From Bacteroidota bacterium (GTDB taxonomy: Bacteria > Bacteroidota > Ignavibacteria > OLB7): a stretch of DNA of 64,000 bases. The notes beneath the pieces are model-generated. The model was not told the DNA's origin. It worked only from the letters and a program-made list of their open reading frames with translations, and ran no database searches. Below are positions 17,724-26,523 of this stretch, piece by piece. The stretch's first letter is position 1, and each line of letters opens with the position of its first letter. The stretch lies in contig JAFDZV010000006.1 in NCBI GenBank assembly GCA_018266795.1, positions 1 to 64,000 of the forward strand. Reading direction: 5' to 3'. A program made the position numbers and the translations under genes.

Positions 17724-18554
17724 TTACTTCTTGTTGCCGCTGCCGGCCTCCTGCTGATCCACCTGCTGCGTGCGCTCGGAAGCGACACGGCGGGCGGCAG
17801 CTGCTGCAGCTACGCGCTTGCGACGATAGTAGAGGCGCTCTGCGCGAAGTTCATCATCGCTCTTCGGACCGGCCGCCGGGATCGCGAGCTGCTGTCCCGG
17901 GTAGATCAGGTCCGGATTCCTGATCTGGTCCCGATTCGCCATGTAGATCTTCGGCCACATGCGCGGATCGTTGTAGGTCTGATCCTTGCCCGCGATGTTC
18001 CAGAGGCAGTCGCGATCCTTCGCCCACGTGCCAACCGTGTAGCTTCCGCTGCTGGCCTTCGGCACGCGATCGTAGATGCGCCTGATCATGCCGGCGATGT
18101 CGATGATCTTGTTGTAGAACTCCGGCAACAATGCCAGCTTCTCCTTGCGCATGCCGTTGAGCTGCGTCTCCAGGGTCTTCACCTCGGGGATCAGAGGAGC
18201 AAGCTGATCGTTGCTGGTGCGATCGATTTCGCGAACCCGGCTCTCGATGCGCCCAAGGCGCTCACGGAAGTCGGCCACGCTGGCGTCGGTTGCACCAAGC
18301 AGCGCATAGATGTCGTCATTGCACTTCTTGGCGTCGTTCATCAACTGGGTCAACTGCGTGTTGAGCTGCGTCGTTGCACTGTTGGCAGCGTCGTACTCGC
18401 TCTGCAATGCGTTGACCTTGTTCGTCCACTCGGCGATGCGAATGTCGGCCTCGGACTTGGTGAGGTCTTCGTCGCGCTTGTTGGGGTCCACCGGCTGCGC
18501 AAGCATCGGGGTCACCACCAGAACAGCCGCCAACGAAAGAAGGAATGTCTTCAT
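17724..18554 (-). CDS. Exported coiled-coil protein with a C-terminal LysM-like domain
   Basis: A 276-residue protein. A signal peptide (MKTFLLSLAAVLVVTPMLAQ) precedes a long helical, heptad-rich region from about residue 40 to 160 (NALQSEYDAANSATTQLNTQ). At about 170-225 there is a LysM-like domain with SYTVGTWAKDRDCLWNIAG and the terminal IRNPDLIYPGQQLAIP. LysM-like modules bind peptidoglycan, so this is probably a periplasmic protein linking the wall to another component. The tail is Arg/Ala- and Gln-rich. It lies 42 bases downstream of another coiled-coil lipoprotein gene, and the two are likely one operon. The specific role is unknown. Confidence 0.88.
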   Translation of the reverse strand: MKTFLLSLAAVLVVTPMLAQPVDPNKRDEDLTKSEADIRIAEWTNKVNALQSEYDAANSATTQLNTQLTQLMNDAKKCNDDIYALLGATDASVADFRERLGRIESRVREIDRTSNDQLAPLIPEVKTLETQLNGMRKEKLALLPEFYNKIIDIAGMIRRIYDRVPKASSGSYTVGTWAKDRDCLWNIAGKDQTYNDPRMWPKIYMANRDQIRNPDLIYPGQQLAIPAAGPKSDDELRAERLYYRRKRVAAAAAARRVASERTQQVDQQEAGSGNKK

Positions 18555-18596
18555 GAGATAATGTCTCCAGGAATTGGCTTGTTCATGAGATGTTGA

Positions 18597-18935
18597 TCAA
18601 CGACGCGGCCTCGAGCCGGTCGGTGCGGGTGGAGGCGCCGAAAGGGTGTCCTTCCAGTCGGGCCACACATCAGGCCACTGCGCAAGCTTGCTCTGGACAA
18701 AAGCCTTGTCCTTCGCACACTTGTCCAGTTCCGCACGTCGAGCGTTCACCTCGTTCTGAAGACGGCTCTGCTCATCCTTCTTGGCACGGATCTGCTGAGT
18801 AAGCGTCTGCTCCTTCTGACGCAGGTCGCGAAGCTTCGCAAGCTGCTCATCGGTAATCTTGCTCGAGCAACTCGCCAGCGTTGCCATACTGACAACTGCC
18901 ATTACGAGCGCTCCGTACCGCACTGCATGTTTCAT
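18597..18935 (-). CDS. Small coiled-coil lipoprotein
   Basis: A 112-residue protein with a lipoprotein signal ending in the lipobox LASC at about residue 22, so it should be lipid-anchored in the envelope. The mature part is almost entirely a charged coiled coil (LAKLRDLRQKEQTLTQQIRA), with a Trp-rich segment (LAQWPDVWPDWKDTL) and a Pro/Arg tail. Its size and form recall Lpp-like or Pal-associated small lipoproteins, but I see no family signature. GAGGAGG seven bases before the ATG fixes the start at 18935; the preceding TTG is less likely. It is probably co-transcribed with the LysM-like gene. Confidence 0.85.
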   Translation of the reverse strand: MKHAVRYGALVMAVVSMATLASCSSKITDEQLAKLRDLRQKEQTLTQQIRAKKDEQSRLQNEVNARRAELDKCAKDKAFVQSKLAQWPDVWPDWKDTLSAPPPAPTGSRPRR

Positions 18936-19304
18936 CAAGATTCCTCCTCAATTAGGGATCGGATGTATACGAGTCTCAGGATATCACTGATTGCTGGAAT
19001 CACGGGAACGATGAAAGTTTGCTTCATCCGTACGGAACATCTGCAACGAGTCATGGAGGGGAGCATCGCGTCTGGCGTGAATCGCCATAACCCTGGTCAT
19101 GACGACGAACGCTCCAAGTTATCAAAAAAGCCGAATCATTCCAGCATCACAATTGGACAAACGTAGCGTTTGCGACGGAAGTTAGTGCCTTCCGTGGTCG
19201 GAATGCCTTCCAGAAGGGTATCACATCGTAATGCGACATATCGGAAACCGAACGATTGTGGCAGCTCCCCCGAACATGCTCGGAAACGATGGCGGCAATT
19301 GCCC
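18936..19304. other. Intergenic region upstream of the lipoprotein gene
   Basis: About 370 bases between the second permease gene and the coiled-coil lipoprotein gene. It is less GC-rich than the surroundings near 19000-19170, consistent with a promoter region. I see no gene, repeat or clear hairpin in it. Confidence 0.4.
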
Positions 19305-20534
19305 CTATTCATATCGCAATGCGTCGATCGGATCCAGACGCGAGGCCTTCCAGGCGGGATAACTGCCGAACAGAAGGCCGATCATCGTGCATGCCGCAAT
19401 GGCACCCGCGGCCCACTGCCACGGGAATGGAACGGTAGCATCCATCGCGGCGGCAAGCCCGACACCCCCCAACAACCCCAGCCCGATCCCAATGAACGCA
19501 CCAAGCTGGCAGATTGTTATCGCCTCGATGATGAACTGGGAAAGAATGTTCCCGCTGGTGGCGCCGATCGCCTTGCGGATGCCGATCTCACGCGTCCTCT
19601 CCTTTACCGAAACCAGCATGATATTCATGATCCCCACCCCCGCCGCAACCAATGCTATGATTCCGCAACCCAGTCCGAAATACGATACGTACTTCGTAAG
19701 GCCGCTGAACGTGTCCATGATCGATTCGTTCGTGCTGATCTCGAAATCGTTCTGCTCCCAGGACTCCACGCCGCGCAGTGCCCGGAGAATCCCGACGGTC
19801 TGCCCCAGAACATTGTCGAACTCCTTCGTGGAGGGAGCCCTCACGTGGATATAGACGGAGGATTCCCACTCGTCGAAGAAATACTTCATGGCGCTCGTTA
19901 TCGGCACCAGCACCACGGCATCACGGCTCTGCCCGAAGATGGCTCCCTTGGGGGCGAAAACACCCACAACCGTGTACCGGTGGCCGTTCAGCGTCAGCGA
20001 CTTGCCCAGAGGCGCCTCGTCCTTGAAGATCTTGTGGGCGATCTCGTCGCCGATCACCGCCAGATCGCTCCCGAACTCCACATCGGCGTTGGTGAGATTC
20101 CGTCCCGATGCGAGATCGTAATCCGACAGAGTCATCCAGGCATCGTCGCTTCCATAGACGAAGACGTTCGGATCGGTGGAGTTGCCATCGTGCTTCGCAA
20201 CCACCCCCATCGTCTGATTCTGAAGGCTCACCATCTCGGCGCTCGTAAGGCGCTTCTGGAGCTCCTGCGCCTGACGCACGGTGATATCCTTACGGTTGCG
20301 GTAGCGGCGCCAGCTGTCGCCGAAGTTGATCACCGGAGTGCGCGAGATCAGAAACGACGTGCTGCCGAAGGACTCCAGCTGCTTCTGCAGCTTGCCGTCC
20401 AACGCGCCAACGGCGGCTGCAACTCCCACGATGGCAAAGACGCCGATCGCCATGGAAAGGAGCGTAAGCGATGCCCGCAACTTGTTTGCGAGGATCGACT
20501 GTATGGCCATTCGAATTGGTTCGTAGAAATGCAC
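19305..20534 (-). CDS. MacB/FtsX-type ABC transporter permease, second copy
   Basis: A 409-residue permease. It has one N-terminal helix (ANKLRASLTLLSMAIGVFAIVG), a large periplasmic MacB core domain, and three C-terminal helices with the FtsX signature (GVGIMNIMLVSVKERTREIGIRKAIGA), ending DPIDALRYE. I place the start at GTG 20534: CGGAG lies seven bases upstream, and the resulting MHFYEPIRMAIQSILANKLR aligns with family N-termini. A longer in-frame reading to 20627 would translate the heptamer repeat next door, so I reject it. It presumably pairs with the upstream permease and ATPase in one exporter that uses the adaptor and TolC-like channel. Confidence 0.93.
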   Translation of the reverse strand: MHFYEPIRMAIQSILANKLRASLTLLSMAIGVFAIVGVAAAVGALDGKLQKQLESFGSTSFLISRTPVINFGDSWRRYRNRKDITVRQAQELQKRLTSAEMVSLQNQTMGVVAKHDGNSTDPNVFVYGSDDAWMTLSDYDLASGRNLTNADVEFGSDLAVIGDEIAHKIFKDEAPLGKSLTLNGHRYTVVGVFAPKGAIFGQSRDAVVLVPITSAMKYFFDEWESSVYIHVRAPSTKEFDNVLGQTVGILRALRGVESWEQNDFEISTNESIMDTFSGLTKYVSYFGLGCGIIALVAAGVGIMNIMLVSVKERTREIGIRKAIGATSGNILSQFIIEAITICQLGAFIGIGLGLLGGVGLAAAMDATVPFPWQWAAGAIAACTMIGLLFGSYPAWKASRLDPIDALRYE

Positions 20535-20576
20535 GTCGAGTCTCCGAACAAAGAACCGTTCGAGGTTGCTGCGTGA

Positions 20577-20650
20577 GGCAGTGGCTGGTGGTTCGTGGTC
20601 AGTTGCAGTGACATGATCTCCTGACAACTGACAACCAACTACTGACTGAC
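20577..20650. repeat. Heptanucleotide repeat between the two permease genes
   Basis: Degenerate copies of the (G)GTCAGT heptamer and, after a short spacer, its complement (CTGACAACTGACAACCAAC, ACTGACTGAC). It separates the two permease genes of what is otherwise a tight operon. Same family as 8585-8690. Confidence 0.75.
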
Positions 20651-20654
20651 CTCC

Positions 20655-21893
20655 CTACTCCGCCCGCAGAGCCTCCACGGGATCCATGCGCGCGCCGCGG
20701 AACGCAGGGATGATCCCCGCCAGTACGCCCACGATTACTGAAACGATGATCGCCACAACGATCTGCGAGAACGGTAGCGTGGAACTGAGGAACGTCATGC
20801 CGGCCTGTTCCTTCAGAACCTGCGAGCCGATCAGCGCAACGATCGATGTGAAGATGAATGCGATCAGCGACCCCGTAAGACAGAGGAACACGGCCTCCAC
20901 CAGGAACTGCATGAGGATGCTGCGGCGCGTGGCGCCCAGCGCCTTGCGCACGCCGATCTCCTTGGTACGCTCGGTCACGGAAACGAACATGATGTTCATG
21001 ATCCCGATGGAGCCCACGAGAAACGAGAGGCCGGTCATCGCGATGCCGACGCCGAAGACGATAACGCGCAGCTGATCCATCTGCTGGCGGAACTCCTTCT
21101 GTTCGTTCACCGCGAAGTCGTTCTTCTGCTCGGGAGCCAGCGAGCGCACCTCCCGCATCACACCGATTGCTTCGTAGCGCACATTCTCCAGCTTGTCCGC
21201 TCCACCGGCCTTCACGCAGATCGTGAGGTCGCGGGCCTTCGAGAAGAGCCCGAAGAATCGCCGCAACGGAATGATGATCTGGCGATCCAGGAAATCGGCG
21301 CCGAGCGCACCGCGCTTCGGCATCGTTCCCACCACGAGAAACGGCATCCCTTCGATGCGGATCGTCTTGCCGATCGGGTCCACGTTCGGAAACAGGTTCT
21401 CCTCGATCTGCTGCCCAAGCACGGCAACAGGAAGCGCGTTCTCGTCCTCGATCTCGTTGAAGAAACGTCCGCGCGCAATCGCATCGCCGACGACGTGCGA
21501 GTACTCGAAGCCGGCGCCCATGATCACTGTGCCGTTCATCTGCAGGTCGCCGAACTGCACCTTCTTCGCGCCGGCATCCGCAGTTGGCACAACGTACTCC
21601 GCCGTCCGCATCCGCTGCTTGAACTGCTGGTACTGGTTGAAGCTGATATCGGCACGATTGCGCGAGGCAAGCCAGTTCTCGCCCGTCCAATCCCACTTCG
21701 CAACGTAGAGCACATCGTCGCCGAAGATCGAGAGCGTCTGCTCCAACGCACTGTCCAGACCGGCGAGGAACCACCCCATCATCAGCACGGTTCCGATGCC
21801 GATCACAACGCCGAGCGTTGTCAGCACCGCGCGAAGCTTGTTCGCATTCAGTGCCGCCACAGCCATCTTGATGCTCTCGAGAATCGAAACCAC
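20655..21893 (-). CDS. MacB/FtsX-type ABC transporter permease, first copy
   Basis: A 412-residue permease with the same plan as the gene at 19305: an N-terminal helix after ANKLRAVLTTLGVVIGIGTV, a periplasmic MacB-like domain at about 45-280, and three C-terminal helices starting GSIGIMNIMFVSVTERTKEIGVRKALGA, ending DPVEALRAE. MacB systems couple cytoplasmic ATP hydrolysis to periplasmic movements that push substrates through a TolC exit duct, exporting macrolides, peptides or lipoproteins. Here the ATPase is a separate gene 29 bases upstream. The two permeases are paralogous but clearly diverged, so a heterodimer is plausible. Confidence 0.95.
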   Translation of the reverse strand: MVSILESIKMAVAALNANKLRAVLTTLGVVIGIGTVLMMGWFLAGLDSALEQTLSIFGDDVLYVAKWDWTGENWLASRNRADISFNQYQQFKQRMRTAEYVVPTADAGAKKVQFGDLQMNGTVIMGAGFEYSHVVGDAIARGRFFNEIEDENALPVAVLGQQIEENLFPNVDPIGKTIRIEGMPFLVVGTMPKRGALGADFLDRQIIIPLRRFFGLFSKARDLTICVKAGGADKLENVRYEAIGVMREVRSLAPEQKNDFAVNEQKEFRQQMDQLRVIVFGVGIAMTGLSFLVGSIGIMNIMFVSVTERTKEIGVRKALGATRRSILMQFLVEAVFLCLTGSLIAFIFTSIVALIGSQVLKEQAGMTFLSSTLPFSQIVVAIIVSVIVGVLAGIIPAFRGARMDPVEALRAE

Positions 21894-21922
21894 TTCAGTG
21901 CCCGATTATGTGTTCGATCTGT

Positions 21923-22692
<770 letters not shown>

Positions 22693-22696
<4 letters not shown>

Positions 22697-24066
22697 TGCT
22701 TTGCCTTGTTCTGATTCGCCTTCTTCTCGTCGATCACCTTCACACGCGAGCTGTCCTTCAGATCCTTCGTGATCGCCTTGTAGCTGCCGCTGACAATCTG
22801 GTCGCCGGCCTTCAGCCCGCTGGTGATCTCGATGTATTGGTCGTCGCGGATACCGGTGTTCACCTTGCGCGCATAGACCCGGTCACCTTGTTTCACGAAG
22901 ACGATCTGATCCGGCTTCTCCACCTTCTTCTGCAGATTCAGGTTCTGCACCTGATCGTTCTTGTCCGGGATGTCGTCCGTCTTCTCCTTCTTCTCGCGCG
23001 TGGTCACGCATTGAATCGGCACGGAGAGCGCGTTCATTTTCTTGTCCGTCTCGATCGTTGCAACGGCGGTCATGCCCGGGCGCAGGCGCGTGTCCGGCTG
23101 CAGGAAGCGCAGGCGCACTTCAAAGTAGATCACCTGTTCCTGCGTGCCGGTGCCGCTCTCCTTCGGCGAATTCGCGATGCGAGTCACAACGGCGCGGAAC
23201 TTCTCACCACGAATCGCATCCACCTCCACATCGGCAGTGTCGCCGATCGCCACCTTCACCACATCGGTTTCGGTGACGTTCACCACCGTCTCGATGGTGG
23301 AGAGATCCGCCACCGTCATCATCTCCGTTCCGCTCATCTGAATCGCGCCCACCACCTTCTCACCGAGCTTTGAAATCAGCTTGGTCACGACGCCGGATAT
23401 CGGGGAGACGATGGTGGTCTTCACCAGCGACTGGCTCACCCGGCGCGAGGCGGCCTCGGCCTGGGCCACCGAATACTTCGCAGCGCTCACGTCCGCTTCG
23501 GCAATCTTCACCTGCGCCTGCGCTGCATCGAGCTCCTGCGGCGTAGCCAGCTTCTTGTCCGCCAATGCCTGCACGCGCGCCAGGTCCTGCTGGTTCCTGA
23601 GCAACTGCGCCTGGGACTGTGCCATGCGGGAGCGCGCGCCGGAGATCTGGGCCTGCGATTCGTCGCGCTCCGCGATCATGGATTGCGGATTGATTCGCAC
23701 CAGCACCTGCCCCTTCGTCACGTGCGCCCCCTCCTCGACGCCGAGGTAGACGATCTCTCCGCTCACCTCCGGGGAGATCTTCACCTGCGTGAGCGGGTCG
23801 ATCGCGCCGGTGGCGGTCACCGTCTGAATGATGGTGCGAGGCGTTGCGGAGGTAACCTGCACGTCGAACAGATCGCCTCCCTCCCCCCTCTGCATCACCG
23901 CCACAACGACGGTCACAACCAGCAGGAGCAGGACAATGCCGATCACGAGCCCCGTGCGGCTCTTCTTCTTCCGCCGAACGGGAGGCTCAGGATTGTTCCT
24001 CCCCGCCGGCGAAGCCGTGCGGCCGGATACGCTGGTGGTCTCCTCGTCTGTACGTGATTCAGCCAT
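22693..24066 (-). CDS. Periplasmic adaptor (membrane-fusion) protein, MacA/HlyD type
   Basis: A 457-residue adaptor. A cytoplasmic Arg/Lys-rich segment precedes a single inner-membrane helix ([20 protein letters not shown]). The biotinyl-lipoyl half ([25 protein letters not shown]) leads into an alpha-helical hairpin of about 110 residues, the second lipoyl half ([21 protein letters not shown]), a beta-barrel, and a membrane-proximal domain ending [17 protein letters not shown]-like (actual: [13 protein letters not shown]). It bridges the ABC permease to the outer-membrane channel. The start at ATG 24066 excludes about 48 unconserved upstream codons. It is part of the tolC-like/adaptor/ATPase/permease operon. 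Confidence 0.94.
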
Positions 24067-24224
24067 CGTGATAATTGGTTCTTTGATTGCTCGTGTACCA
24101 ACAGTTCCTGAAGAAACCCTGGCTCGTCCATCGGTCCCCACGCTCATGCATTGCACGCCGTGAAGAACGTACTCCATCACCACATTCGATCGTGCTCGCC
24201 GCAGAGGCACCGGCAGCGAACGCG

Positions 24225-25562
24225 CTACTCGCCGATCTGATACTTCACTTCGTAGATCGCGAGACGGTAGTTGAACACCGCGTTCACCTGGTTCACCTGC
24301 GCGGTGAGATACTGAGAGTTGGCGAGAAGATAATCCGTGTAGCTGCCGGCGCCCGCCTTGAACCGTTCGTCGGCGGCGAAGCGGCTCTGGCGTGATGCCG
24401 TAACCGACCGCTCCGCCGCATGAAGCTGCCGCTCCGCGCCATCGAGCCGCGCAAGCGCCTGCTCCAGTCGCGAGCGTGTTTCCATCTGCAGCTTGCGCAA
24501 CTCCAGCTCGGCGGACTGCCGCTGCGCTTCCGCAAGCTGCACCTGTTCACTGGTGTGAAATCCATCGAACGGTGTGTATTGCAGATTGAGCGCGAACGTG
24601 GTTGTGGCACTCGGATCGAAGTCACCGGCCTTCTGCCAGTTCCAGCCGAGCGACGTGGAGATGGAGGGATAATACCCCGCACGCGCAACGCTCACCTGGC
24701 TCTCGGCGGACTCCACCTTCAACTTCGCAGACAGGATATCGCGGCGATGCTGCGCCTGCCGCTCGAGCATGTCGTTCAACGTTCCCAACTGCCGGCGGGT
24801 CTCGGCGATCTCGTTGGAGTCCACACTGTTGGCCAGCCCCTCGGAGGAAAGCTGCACCGTGGCGGTGGGATCGAAGTTCAGCATCAGCAGGAGCGAGTTG
24901 CGCGCCACCACGAGATCGGTGCGAGCCTGCTCCAGCGCAAGCTCGGAGTTGGCGACATCGGACTCCTGCTGATACACGGACGTAGCCAGCCCGGCACCGG
25001 CCGATACGCGATCGCGCTCCTGCTCGAGACGCTGGCGCGCGAGATCCAGATCGGATTGGCGAACGTCGATCAGCTGCTCATCGCGAAGCGCATTGAGAAA
25101 CGCCGCGCGTGTCTGATAGGCTATGTCCTGCCGCGATTGCTCGAGCGACTGCACGGAGGATTCGAACTCGTTTCGTGCGCTGCGGTAGCTCGCGGACCGG
25201 CCGAAGCCGTCGAACAACGTCAGGTTCGCCGTTGCACCGGCACTGAAGCTGTGATCGGGACGCGTGGTTGGTATGACGATGCCTTGAACGATCACCGCCT
25301 GATCCGCGCTGAGATCCTTCGAGTAACCACCATAGACGCTGATCTGCGGAAGGAACGCACCGAAGGCGCCGTTGACCCTCGCCGATGATGTTTGAACGCT
25401 GGACTGCGCAAGCGCTACGGTGGGATTCCGGTCCAGCGCGTACTGCACTGCCTGATCGATGTTCAATGTCTTCGGCACGCCCGGCCCCTGCGCCATTGCC
25501 GGCGATGCAAGAAGAACCGTGATGCCGCAGAGTATCGATGCAAGTGAGAGTCGTTGCTTCAT
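24225..25562 (-). CDS. TolC-family outer-membrane efflux protein
   Basis: A 445-residue outer-membrane factor. A signal peptide (MKQRLSLASILCGITVLLASPAMAQ) is followed by the tandem alpha-barrel/beta-barrel repeat of TolC proteins: NIDQAVQYALDRNPTVALAQSS in the first half, and the second-half equivalents around RRDILSAKLKVESAESQVSVARAGYYPSIS. It forms the trimeric exit duct used by the adaptor and ABC exporter encoded just downstream. The start at ATG 25562 has AAGGA seven bases upstream; the much longer frame that continues 5' to 26237 runs through an unrelated gene and is rejected. It is the first gene of the exporter operon. Confidence 0.94.
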   Translation of the reverse strand: MKQRLSLASILCGITVLLASPAMAQGPGVPKTLNIDQAVQYALDRNPTVALAQSSVQTSSARVNGAFGAFLPQISVYGGYSKDLSADQAVIVQGIVIPTTRPDHSFSAGATANLTLFDGFGRSASYRSARNEFESSVQSLEQSRQDIAYQTRAAFLNALRDEQLIDVRQSDLDLARQRLEQERDRVSAGAGLATSVYQQESDVANSELALEQARTDLVVARNSLLLMLNFDPTATVQLSSEGLANSVDSNEIAETRRQLGTLNDMLERQAQHRRDILSAKLKVESAESQVSVARAGYYPSISTSLGWNWQKAGDFDPSATTTFALNLQYTPFDGFHTSEQVQLAEAQRQSAELELRKLQMETRSRLEQALARLDGAERQLHAAERSVTASRQSRFAADERFKAGAGSYTDYLLANSQYLTAQVNQVNAVFNYRLAIYEVKYQIGE

Positions 25563-25867
25563 GGTGCCGTCCTTACGCGCATCGGTATTGAGAGTTTCGG
25601 AAAAGATAAAAAGAACGACAGCCGTGAACGGATATGATCGAATGGCAATGGCCCGGACGAGTGAAACGAACCGGGGCGAGAAACGGACGCGGAAGAATCG
25701 CACGATGCTGCGGATGACGATGTTGAGGATGAAAAACACTGCGGAGCATACCTGCACACCACGAACGATACCCTGCCGACGGTACACCTCGTGAAATGAT
25801 ACACGCGGCCGATCGCATCGGTTACAGGCGGGCCGGACGAGAGTCACAGCCTGGAGCAGCCTGCGGC

Positions 25868-26410
25868 TCATGCTCCGGTCTTCTGTACCATCGGGATCCG
25901 TACGGAGCGCGCTCGCACGCGTCGTATCAAGACCAAGACAGCGAGCACGATCGCACCGGCGCATCCAACCAGATAACTGGCGCTGTGTGCGAACAGATCG
26001 GCGAGGAACACCGAGTGCCGGTCCGATGGAACGCGGAACGAGTACGGCGCAGGCATGGAGACGGCGCCCCCCTCCGCCAGCAGATAGCCGGCAATGCCGG
26101 AACAGAGCGCGATCGCCAGCATGACCGAACAGAGAACGATCACCGGAACAACCAGATCGCGCGCCTCCTGTTTCGGCTCCGGACCGATGCGTGCTGCGGC
26201 CGCGAGCAGCCCCCCGAGCGGCAGGCCAACCCACCACGTTGCGAAGATCCCCCAGAAGAGACCCAGGATGGTTGGCGAGTATGTTGGAATGATTATCGGA
26301 TGCCCAATGGTGAAGTACTCGACGCAGACGCGCGCGGTTATCTGGTCATGCAGGATGCCATAGATAACTGCGGCGGAAATGGCCAGCAGAATTATTCGAA
26401 GCGATTTCAC
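25868..26410 (-). CDS. Unknown small polytopic membrane protein
   Basis: A 180-residue hydrophobic protein that I do not recognise. Membrane helices are visible near residues 4-20 (LRIILLAISAAVIYGIL), 45-72 (TILGLFWGIFATWWVGLPLGGLLAAA), 88-110 (VVPVIVLCSVMLAIALCSGIAGYLL) and 140-162 (ASYLVGCAGAIVLAVLVLI). It ends in an Arg-rich cytoplasmic tail (RRVRARSVR). It lies between the E1 dehydrogenase gene and the exporter operon, all on the minus strand, with 300 bases before tolC. No functional assignment can be made from the sequence. Confidence 0.75.
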   Translation of the reverse strand: MKSLRIILLAISAAVIYGILHDQITARVCVEYFTIGHPIIIPTYSPTILGLFWGIFATWWVGLPLGGLLAAAARIGPEPKQEARDLVVPVIVLCSVMLAIALCSGIAGYLLAEGGAVSMPAPYSFRVPSDRHSVFLADLFAHSASYLVGCAGAIVLAVLVLIRRVRARSVRIPMVQKTGA

Positions 26411-26523
26411 TGTGACGCCGCATTAATGCGTGGTCAGCTGCCGGCAGCGGGCCGCACGGATCATCGATCGGCACCGGCAGCTACCAGCATCTGACCGGAA
26501 ACTACAGCGAGCGCTCCCGGATA

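Noticed and set aside
20535-20627. A 31-residue N-terminal extension of the second permease
   Set aside because: It translates the heptamer repeat; the GTG at 20534 has a ribosome site and gives a normal family N-terminus.
25563-26237. An N-terminal extension of the TolC-like protein by 225 residues
   Set aside because: The real signal peptide starts at 25562 with a ribosome site; the extension is Arg-rich and overlaps the membrane-protein gene in another frame.
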